The notes under the pieces are model-generated. The model was not told where the DNA came from. It saw nothing but the letters and a program-made list of their open reading frames with translations, and searched no databases. A stretch of 6,159 nucleotides of DNA, from positions 1 through 6,159 of the forward strand of contig JAJAZG010000405.1 in the NCBI GenBank assembly GCA_026785865.1. The letters are read 5' to 3'. Made by a program: the position numbers and the translations under genes. This stretch comes from Pseudanabaena sp. CAN_BIN31. Its GTDB lineage: Bacteria > Cyanobacteriota > Cyanobacteriia > Pseudanabaenales > Pseudanabaenaceae. This document shows positions 1-5,181 of this stretch, piece after piece (position 1 is the stretch's first letter; every line of letters begins with the position of its first letter).

Positions 1-172
1 GAATTGGGACTCTCTCATTGTAAAGTGAAAGAAATATTTTGCCTTGAGGTGTCACACTTGCGTGAGCACCGTCAGCTGTAACAACCCGAAAAAGGTTGCT
101 CTTAATATAATCAAACGTAACTAATTCAGTATTGTTTTGAGATTGCGAGTCTAAAGTAGGGTCTTCTGGCAC
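1..172 (-). CDS. 5' part of an unidentified conserved-looking protein, truncated by the window edge
   Basis: An open frame runs from a GTG at 172 leftward off the window, giving 57 codons. It begins MPEDPTLDSQSQNN and continues through FDYIKSNLFRVVTADGAH to end at the edge in YNERVPI. An in-frame TAA lies 15 bases upstream of the GTG and no ATG falls between, so the GTG is the only usual start for an intact gene; AAGG about 12 bases upstream is a distant candidate ribosome site. The composition looks protein-like, with a polar N-terminus followed by alternating hydrophobic segments, but I do not recognise the family and no catalytic motif is visible. The gene lies 94 bases downstream of the menC stop on the same strand, so co-transcription is possible; I see no clear terminator between them. 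The rest of the gene lies outside the window. Confidence 0.55.
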   Translation of the reverse strand, partial: MPEDPTLDSQSQNNTELVTFDYIKSNLFRVVTADGAHASVTPQGKIFLSLYNERVPI

Positions 173-266
173 GAGATAATTGCAACCTTAAATTTAAATA
201 AATATCAAGTTTTACATTAGGCTATATTATTCCATGTTTTTCATCACCCTTTCAAGTTGATTCTAG
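173..266. other. Short AT-rich spacer between menC and the partial gene
   Basis: This 94-base gap shows no hairpin strong enough to call a terminator. Read on the minus strand it contains TTGAAA and, 20 bases later, TAATAT, a weak promoter-like pair with too wide a spacer. Read-through from menC into the partial gene or a separate weak promoter are both possible. Confidence 0.3.
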
Positions 267-1271
267 TTATTTCTCTGCCAGCAAATGTCCTGTCGCTAAA
301 CCGCAAGCGCGTTTAATCGGTAAAGCGGCGGCTAAGTCAAAAGCAGCTTGTCGGGCGATCGCCCCATCAATTGTTGTTGTCACGACTACATCTAATCCAG
401 CTTTGAAGGCGATCGCCGCCGCACGGTGTGCAGTAATAAGTCCCCCTAGCGCCATTGGTTTGAGAATAATAATATCGGCGGCTTGAGCATTAATCACTCG
501 CTGCAATTGGGCGAGATTGTTAACCGACTCATCGGCGGCGACAAGAATCGATTGCGATCGCCTAACTTCTGCCATACCGAATAAATCTGAGGCGATTACA
601 GGTTGCTCGACATATTCGATTTGCAGAAATTCTAGTTTTTTTAAATTAGCGATCGCCTCTTGTACTGACCATCCTTGATTGGCATCAATACGTATTTGGA
701 TGTCATTCCCAACTTGCGATCGCACTGCTCCCACTCTTCGCAAATCTGATTCAAAATCCTGAGTTCCCACCTTGATTTTGAGGCAGCGATAACCTTGATC
801 TATATATGCTTTTGCTCTTGTGGCGGCGAGATCGGGGGCGATCGCGCCGATTACACCATTAACAAGAACGCGATCGCGAACTTTTCCAGAAAAAGAATTT
901 GCTAATAATTGCGAAATTGAAATGTTTTGCGTTTGTGATAATAGACTGAGTAATCCTAATTCAAGTCCATGTTTAGCCGCAGGAGTGCGATCGTATTTTG
1001 CAAGTAAGTTCTCAATGTAATGCAGATTTTGAATTTCGATATTGATTAGCGATTTTGAGAACTCTTTTAAAGTCTCTGCTGTTTTATCAAGGGATTCCAT
1101 GCCGAAACCAGCAAGTGGTGAGGATTCTCCTAAGCCAATGCGATTGTGGCGATCGCGAATCTCAATAATAAATCCCTCTCGATGCAAAAGTATACCTAAT
1201 GCAGTCTGAAATGGCTCGCGGAAAGCTAAACGATAAGACTGAAATTGTATGGATTGAATAGTAAAAGTCAC
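267..1271 (-). CDS. menC: Enolase-superfamily enzyme, probable o-succinylbenzoate synthase (MenC)
   Basis: This 334-residue protein has the two-domain plan of the mandelate racemase/muconate lactonizing branch of the enolase superfamily. Residues 1-125 form the capping domain, with REPFQTALG near 18-26 and GLGESSPLAGFG at 46-57. The barrel carries the full catalytic set: KIK at 165-167, metal ligands Asp196 (IDANQGW), Glu222 (EQP) and Asp247 (ADES), and Lys271 in ILKPMALGG. Spacing matches known o-succinylbenzoate synthases, which dehydrate SHCHC to o-succinylbenzoate in menaquinone/phylloquinone synthesis, here needed for photosystem I quinone. The KP-x3-GG context around the last lysine favours this over dipeptide epimerases, which carry a different motif there. 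N-acylamino-acid racemase activity or another side function cannot be excluded. The start is GTG; no ATG lies near it and the capping domain begins at once. The gene contains eight HIP1 sites and is preceded by a strong leader hairpin. Confidence 0.72.
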   Translation of the reverse strand: MTFTIQSIQFQSYRLAFREPFQTALGILLHREGFIIEIRDRHNRIGLGESSPLAGFGMESLDKTAETLKEFSKSLINIEIQNLHYIENLLAKYDRTPAAKHGLELGLLSLLSQTQNISISQLLANSFSGKVRDRVLVNGVIGAIAPDLAATRAKAYIDQGYRCLKIKVGTQDFESDLRRVGAVRSQVGNDIQIRIDANQGWSVQEAIANLKKLEFLQIEYVEQPVIASDLFGMAEVRRSQSILVAADESVNNLAQLQRVINAQAADIIILKPMALGGLITAHRAAAIAFKAGLDVVVTTTIDGAIARQAAFDLAAALPIKRACGLATGHLLAEK

Positions 1272-1282
1272 TAAAATTCTTT

Positions 1283-1318
1283 TGTTACGACAATGGCGCG
1301 AAGCACCATTATCGTAAT
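1283..1318 (-). promoter_or_regulatory. Strong RNA hairpin in the menC leader
   Basis: Arms at 1285-1299 and 1303-1317 pair around a three-base loop, ending 13 bases before the menC GTG. On the plus strand two positions mismatch (C1291/A1311 and C1297/A1305). In minus-strand RNA both become G-U pairs, so the transcript toward menC folds into an uninterrupted 15-bp stem. The stem could be a leader regulatory element, an attenuator, or a copy of a dispersed palindromic repeat. No ligand-binding architecture is visible, and function is not shown by sequence alone. Confidence 0.55.
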
Positions 1319-1343
1319 TGACAAGGATAATTGAAATATATCT

Positions 1344-1386
1344 CCAAAAGAATAAAGACGGCGCAACGCGCCGTCTCTACTTTTGG
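1344..1386 (-). terminator. Likely intrinsic terminator of the clpR-clpP operon, nested palindrome
   Basis: A perfect 9-bp stem AGACGGCGC/GCGCCGTCT (1356-1364 and 1368-1376) has a three-base loop and lies 28 bases past the clpP stop. On the minus strand it is followed by the T-rich tail TTTATTCTTTT, as expected for a Rho-independent terminator of clpP. A second pair of arms, CCAAAAG at 1344-1350 and CTTTTGG at 1380-1386, encloses it, which makes the whole unit a nested palindrome and suggests a dispersed repeat that may serve as terminator. Confidence 0.6.
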
Positions 1387-1404
1387 GATTTTCTATGTCA
1401 ATTT

Positions 1405-1998
1405 TTATTCGGGAGAATCAAGTACGCGATCAATTAGTCCATATTCAAGAGATTCTTGAGAAGACATGTAATAATCGCGATTCATATCACGCTCAATTTT
1501 TTCGAGGGGCTGCCCTGTGCGCTTGGCATATTCTCCATTGAGCTTATGGCGAATCCGAATAATTTCCCGCGCCTCAATCTCAATGTCAGATGCTTGACCT
1601 CTTGTTCCACCTGAAGGCTGGTGGATCATGATCCGCGCATTTGGTAAAGCGAAACGCTTACCCTTAGCACCAGCCATCAATAGGTATGAACCCATCGAAG
1701 CCGCCAATCCGACACAAATCGTGGTCACATTGGATTTGATATGTTGCATCGTATCAAAAATTGCTAGTCCTGCCGAGACTGAACCACCAGGAGAATTGAT
1801 ATACATGTAGATATCTTTGGTTTGATCTTCCGAATCAAAGTACAGCATACGGGCAATCATGGAATTAGCCATACCGTCTGTAACTTCGCCACTCAAAAAC
1901 ATAATGCGTTCTAGTGACAAACGCTCGTAGATGTTAATCCACTGTGTATAGGAATCACCTGGATAACGATAGGGAACTCTAGGAACACCGATAGGCAT
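1405..1998 (-). CDS. clpP3: ATP-dependent Clp protease proteolytic subunit ClpP3
   Basis: This 197-residue protein is a full-length ClpP serine protease, the chamber subunit that degrades proteins fed by a Clp ATPase in the cytoplasm. The catalytic triad is intact: Ser101 in GLAASMGS, His126 in MIHQPSGG and Asp175 in ERDMNRDYY. The oxyanion and handle regions (YINSPGGS at 66-73, GTRGQASDIE at 131-140) are conserved. The short N-terminus MPIGVPRVPYRYPGDS shows no long propeptide. In cyanobacteria ClpP3 forms a mixed core with ClpR that works with ClpC and is essential in Synechococcus; assigning this copy as P3 rests on its position directly behind clpR and on its N-terminus. The two genes are 72 bases apart and probably co-transcribed. 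The ATG has no evident Shine-Dalgarno sequence, which is common in cyanobacteria. Confidence 0.92.
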   Translation of the reverse strand: MPIGVPRVPYRYPGDSYTQWINIYERLSLERIMFLSGEVTDGMANSMIARMLYFDSEDQTKDIYMYINSPGGSVSAGLAIFDTMQHIKSNVTTICVGLAASMGSYLLMAGAKGKRFALPNARIMIHQPSGGTRGQASDIEIEAREIIRIRHKLNGEYAKRTGQPLEKIERDMNRDYYMSSQESLEYGLIDRVLDSPE

Positions 1999-2070
1999 GG
2001 TTTTTGCTGATTGGTAATTGGGGATTGGTTGGTAGTTAGCTGTTAGCTAAAGTATCGATAAAGCTAAAAG
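1999..2070. repeat. Heptameric short tandem repeat tract between clpR and clpP
   Basis: Positions 2009-2048 read as seven-base units: GATTGGT, AATTGGG, GATTGGT, a five-base partial, then GTTAGCT twice in exact tandem. Such heptamer repeats between genes are a well-known feature of cyanobacterial genomes. Further imperfect repetition (AAGCTAAAAGCTA, 2061-2073) reaches into the clpR stop. The tract occupies most of the 72-base gap just before the clpP ATG, leaving no visible ribosome site. Confidence 0.6.
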
Positions 2071-2772
2071 CTATACAAGGGCAGGAACTGCGGTCGGTAA
2101 ATCTTTGGCGCTTTCGAGTACACGATCGATCAAACCATATTCTTTTGCTTGCTCAGGAGTCATATAAAACATTCGATCCATGTCTTTAGTAATGACTTCG
2201 GATGTTTTTCCTGTAGTCCGCGACAAGATTTTTAACATCGATTCACGGTTAGTCAGCACTTCCTTAGCCTGAATCTGCAAATCAGAGGCTTGTCCTCTGG
2301 TTTGGCGACGCGCTTGGTGCAAGACAATCGTGGCATTGGGCAAACTAGCCCGAAAGCCTTTGGTTCCACTGGCGAGAATCATCGCGGCTGTTCCCATTGC
2401 TTGTCCGAGGCAGATGGTGTGCACGGGTGGCTTAATGTAATTGAGGGTGTCGCAAATGGCAAATGCTTCGGTTTCAAAGCCGATCGCATCGCCTGTATAC
2501 CAAGATGTCCCCGTGGAGTTGATATACATGAAGATCGGTTTTTCAGGATCTTCGTATTGCAAATATAAAAGTTGAGCGATCAGCAATTCTGTAACATCGA
2601 CTCCAAGCTGCTGTTTGTATTCGTCGGGAGATACAAGAGGCAACCCAAAGTAAATAATTCGCTCTTTTAACAATAGCGAAGGCAAGTCAGGCGGCGGTGT
2701 GCGTCCGTATGACGAATCCCCTGAATAGGCGGCTTGTGCGGCTTGGGGAACAGAGCGAGAAGGTCGATCCAT
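2071..2772 (-). CDS. clpR: ClpR, inactive ClpP-like subunit of the Clp protease core
   Basis: The protein has the ClpP fold but a broken catalytic triad. Aligned with the neighbouring ClpP3 and numbered from the chosen ATG, the serine is Gly127 (GQAMGTAA instead of GLAASMGS), the aspartate is Met201 (KDMDRMFYM), and only His152 remains. It also carries the insertion typical of ClpR between the handle strand and the serine site (TSWYTGDAIGFETE, residues 89-102). ClpR contributes structurally to the ClpP3/R ring and is shared by cyanobacteria and chloroplasts. I chose the ATG at 2772 (233 residues, MDRPSRSVPQ); a TTG at 2799 would add nine residues, but its codon lies within a 6-bp inverted repeat and it has no ribosome site. 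No strong Shine-Dalgarno precedes the ATG either. ClpR is the first gene of the operon with clpP3. Confidence 0.92.
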   Translation of the reverse strand: MDRPSRSVPQAAQAAYSGDSSYGRTPPPDLPSLLLKERIIYFGLPLVSPDEYKQQLGVDVTELLIAQLLYLQYEDPEKPIFMYINSTGTSWYTGDAIGFETEAFAICDTLNYIKPPVHTICLGQAMGTAAMILASGTKGFRASLPNATIVLHQARRQTRGQASDLQIQAKEVLTNRESMLKILSRTTGKTSEVITKDMDRMFYMTPEQAKEYGLIDRVLESAKDLPTAVPALV

Positions 2773-2792
2773 ATTTATTCGTGTTAATGACA

Positions 2793-2806
2793 CTAACAAC
2801 TGTTAG
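2793..2806. promoter_or_regulatory. Small inverted repeat upstream of clpR
   Basis: CTAACA-AC-TGTTAG is a perfect 6-bp inverted repeat whose near edge is 21 bases from the chosen clpR ATG. It could be an operator half-site pair or a small leader hairpin. The nine bases CTGTTAGCT overlapping its right arm (2800-2808) recur in the clpR-clpP spacer (2040-2048), so it may instead be debris of the same heptamer repeat family. Confidence 0.3.
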
Positions 2807-3020
2807 CTTATCACAGCGATCCCACTGTAATGGGCGATACTAGCCAAGATTGAGGTAGGGTTAGCCGTCTATGGTGTGATCAGTAAACGGGCAAGGCGAT
2901 CGCATGGCTAGAAAGCCTGAAACCTATCTAAAATAAATTGATGATTAAGTGTCCCTGTGTCCCGAATCATTTAGTACATGTTTGCAAAAACAACAAAGCA
3001 ATTTAATAACCTTTATAAAT
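2807..3020. other. Intergenic region between clpR and the modification operon
   Basis: No open frame with coding character is visible on either strand in this stretch. It holds a HIP1 site at 2896-2903 and a short repeat with flanking inverted arms at 2941-2970. It must carry the clpR promoter near its left end, but I could not find a convincing -35/-10 pair. Base composition falls sharply at its right end, so the left edge of the AT-rich block lies about here. Confidence 0.5.
2941..2970 (-). repeat. GTGTCCC repeat inside a 6-bp inverted repeat, possible weak hsdM terminator
   Basis: GTGTCCC occurs twice (2949-2955 and 2957-2963), enclosed by ATGATT (2941-2946) and AATCAT (2965-2970). Repeated GTGTCCC units are seen in cyanobacterial intergenic DNA. 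Read on the minus strand the arms lie about 50 bases past the hsdM stop and are followed by CAATTTATTTT, so the element might end that transcript, though a 6-bp stem with an 18-base loop is weak. Confidence 0.35.
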
Positions 3021-4442
3021 CTATAAATCAATTTCTAGTTCCTGTAAGCATTGATTCATTTTATTTTCCAAACATATTCTAATTTCTTCCATTTGACTTA
3101 GTTCTTCCATTTGTTTTTTGATGTCGATTACCTGTCTTGGAGTTGTAATATATCGATTTGAATTGAGTTGATAGTCATTAGATGTTATTTCCTCAATTGT
3201 CAAAACTTTGGCAACTCCTTCTTGATCTTGGAAATTATTGTATAGAGAAATAATATTTTCTATATTCTTATCATCAAGAAAATTTGTTCCCTTTGTGAGT
3301 TTCTGAAATTCTTTGTTTGCATCAATAATTAATACTTTTCTGTTCTCAATTTTGTTACGGTTGAGGATAAGAATTGCTGTAGGAATACCCGTACTGTAGA
3401 GTAAATTTGTTGGCAATCCGATAACTGCTTCAATAATACCTGAATCAATAATGCCTGAACGAATATTCTGTTCTGATGAGCCAGTACGAAATAAAACCCC
3501 AGGAGGGATCAGTATTACAGCTTTGCCAGAAGGATCTTTCAGAGTAGAGATTATATGTTGAATGAATGCAAAATCTCCATTTTTTTTAGGCGGTATACCA
3601 TATCGAAATCTCTCAAATCGATCCAATTTTGCCTCTTCATATCCCCAATCACTCAAAATAAGAGGAGGATTTGCAATTACAGCATCAAAATTCTTTAGCT
3701 TTTTTCCTTCGATAAATTTTGGATCTCTCAATGTATCGCCTTTTTGGATTTCAAAATTATCTAATCCATGTAATAGAAGATTCATTTGACAAATTTGATA
3801 GACATCTTTATTTATTTCTTGACCAGAAAATTCAAGTGTTGAAAAATCTGCATTTGATTTAGCTAGAAATTTTGCAGATTCTATAAATAAACTTCCTGTT
3901 CCACATACAGGATCGTGAATAGTAGTATTTTCTTGGGGATTAAGTAAACTTACTAGTAATTTAGTTATCCATTTTGGACTGTATTGCCCTCCAAATTCTT
4001 TTCCCCTTGCAATAAAATCAATAGCATTTTCTGCAACAGTCGCAAATGGTGATGACAAAGAAAAGGCTAATTGACCAATTTTGATATCTTTAAATTTTGA
4101 CAGTATTTCAGATAGGTTTTTTTCTGGTATTTTGTCAAATTTAGCTTCACCAAAAATATCTTTAAGTTTAGGATTAGAATCACTAATTTTGATTACAGCA
4201 TTATCTAATTCTTCTCCTAAATATTTAGCTTTGACAAAATTATTCCAATGAACATCGTTAGGCATTTCACTAAAATAATTTGAGATCGTATTAGATTGAG
4301 CATCTGTAAGATCAGAAAGATCAGATAAATACTTGATGAGTAGTAATCTCAGAAAATGAGACAACCCATCTAGGTTGTTAAAAACTGGATTTTCACGGAA
4401 AATATTAGATGTGAATTTTTTCCAATCTTGTTGAGTAGTCAT
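3021..4442 (-). CDS. hsdM: Type I restriction-modification DNA methyltransferase subunit (HsdM-like N6-adenine methylase)
   Basis: This 473-residue protein matches HsdM of type I systems, which methylates adenine within a target chosen by HsdS. Residues 1-130 form the helical N-terminal domain. The catalytic domain follows: GGQYSPKWITKLL at 151-163, the AdoMet-binding motif DPVCGTGS at 177-184, GQEIN near 207-211 and the catalytic NPPL at 258-261. The C-terminus has the usual HsdM segment IEEITSNDYQLNSNRYI (about 416-432) and a helical tail. Motif IV ends in Leu where most family members have Phe or Tyr, and motif I has Ser where Gly is common. I chose the ATG at 4442 because GGAG lies seven bases upstream and the frame overlaps the hsdS TGA by one base (TGATG); a TTG one codon earlier is less likely. 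The coding region is AT-rich and contains no HIP1 site. No hsdR is present in the window. Confidence 0.9.
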   Translation of the reverse strand: MTTQQDWKKFTSNIFRENPVFNNLDGLSHFLRLLLIKYLSDLSDLTDAQSNTISNYFSEMPNDVHWNNFVKAKYLGEELDNAVIKISDSNPKLKDIFGEAKFDKIPEKNLSEILSKFKDIKIGQLAFSLSSPFATVAENAIDFIARGKEFGGQYSPKWITKLLVSLLNPQENTTIHDPVCGTGSLFIESAKFLAKSNADFSTLEFSGQEINKDVYQICQMNLLLHGLDNFEIQKGDTLRDPKFIEGKKLKNFDAVIANPPLILSDWGYEEAKLDRFERFRYGIPPKKNGDFAFIQHIISTLKDPSGKAVILIPPGVLFRTGSSEQNIRSGIIDSGIIEAVIGLPTNLLYSTGIPTAILILNRNKIENRKVLIIDANKEFQKLTKGTNFLDDKNIENIISLYNNFQDQEGVAKVLTIEEITSNDYQLNSNRYITTPRQVIDIKKQMEELSQMEEIRICLENKMNQCLQELEIDL

Positions 4443-5044
4443 CAATTTTCTCCAAATAACTTAAACAAACTGGCTTCTGCAATTTGCTGACGTATTTTTA
4501 AAGCATTGAAGGAAGATATTTTTATCTCCTCCAGTGTAAAAAATAAATCAGCAATTTTTTGCTGAATATCTATAGATGGTACAGGGATTTCTAACTTGGA
4601 AAGTTGCGATATAGAAATTAGTCGAACAGTTGATTGACTTGTAATAGAGAATATCTGCTGCTGAAACCATTCTGAATTTAGAAGTACAACTAAATAACTA
4701 GGTAAAATTTTAGGCGCTTTTTTACGCCGTATAATTGCCAAATGTTGATCGGCTAAGATGCCATCTTGTGACTCCGTGACTAACGCAGCTTTACCTGTAT
4801 TAGCTCTCATGACCATCACCACATCGTTACAGTAAATTCGATATTTACTAAAGTCGGCATTGGATAGCTTTACGTAGTCAATTTCTCCTGTCAGAGTTAA
4901 TCCATCTAAATGCCGAGAACTAAGAACTTGATAGTCTATGCCTTTGGAATCTTGATAGCGCATGACTTGTATTCCTGGAGAGATATCGGCAATCTCCGAA
5001 AATTCATAGTTTTCACAACTTTTATTTTTGATCATTTTTAGCAT
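4442..5044 (-). CDS. hsdS: Half-length type I specificity subunit (HsdS-like, single target-recognition domain)
   Basis: This protein is 200 residues, about half of a normal two-domain HsdS (roughly 400). It contains one target-recognition domain, about residues 13-157, opening with FSEIADISPGIQV and including GDVV-like NDVVMVMRANTGKAALV (73-89), DQHLAIIR (99-106) and SISQLSKLEIPVPS (144-157). A helical dimerisation segment follows (IDIQQKIADLFFTLEEI, about 158-174, onward to KLFGEN). Half-size HsdS proteins are known to work as dimers, giving a symmetric split target, so this need not be a broken gene. The C-terminal end is intact and overlaps hsdM by one base, which argues against truncation. 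It is upstream of hsdM, unlike the usual M-then-S order. The start is uncertain: ATG at 5044 or 5035, neither with a ribosome site. Confidence 0.85.
   Translation of the reverse strand: MLKMIKNKSCENYEFSEIADISPGIQVMRYQDSKGIDYQVLSSRHLDGLTLTGEIDYVKLSNADFSKYRIYCNDVVMVMRANTGKAALVTESQDGILADQHLAIIRRKKAPKILPSYLVVLLNSEWFQQQIFSITSQSTVRLISISQLSKLEIPVPSIDIQQKIADLFFTLEEIKISSFNALKIRQQIAEASLFKLFGEN
4450..4453 (-). promoter_or_regulatory. Shine-Dalgarno site that fixes the hsdM start
   Basis: GGAG on the minus strand lies seven bases before the ATG at 4442, inside the last codons of hsdS. It supports translational coupling of the two genes and favours the ATG over the adjacent upstream TTG. Confidence 0.65.
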
Positions 5045-5181
5045 ACAAACAATTCTAGCTTATAACTACAAAATTGCAACATTAAAATATTTTGAACGCA
5101 CATTTAAAAAAAACTTAGTTAGTTTTGGTAAAATGTGTTATAAGTATCCTATAGTGATTAAGCTGCCAAAAAAGAGGATTT
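5045..5181. promoter_or_regulatory. Divergent promoter region between hsdS and the NYN gene
   Basis: This AT-rich 137-base gap separates two outward-reading genes and should hold both promoters. Toward hsdS, TATAAG (5059-5064, minus strand) would start transcription only about 8-10 bases before the ATG at 5044, fitting the absence of a ribosome site. Toward the NYN gene there are two -10-like boxes, TATAAG (5139-5144) and TATAGT (5150-5155), with poor -35 matches such as TTAGTT (5115-5120) and TTGGTA (5125-5130). The short spacing would allow one regulator to act on both genes. These assignments are by eye. Confidence 0.4.
5175..5178 (+). promoter_or_regulatory. Ribosome binding site of the NYN gene
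   Basis: AGGA within AAAGAGGATTT lies three bases before the ATG at 5182. The match is good although the spacing is short. It favours this start over the next ATG at 5296, which would begin right at the NYN core and has only a weak purine stretch upstream. Confidence 0.5.

Noticed and set aside
820..1020. Plus-strand frame inside menC
   Set aside because: It lies wholly within menC on the opposite strand, whose catalytic motifs show which frame is real.
1628..1810. Plus-strand frame inside clpP3
   Set aside because: Antisense shadow of the ClpP active-site region; no ribosome site and no domain.
2290..2568. Plus-strand 92-codon frame inside clpR
   Set aside because: Antisense to conserved ClpR sequence; its composition follows from the opposite strand.
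2807..3020. Possible CRISPR or tRNA in the clpR-hsdM gap
   Set aside because: Only a two-copy GTGTCCC repeat is present, with no regular spacers and no cloverleaf pattern.
3562..3789. Plus-strand frame inside hsdM
   Set aside because: Antisense to the NPPL and following region of hsdM; no independent support.
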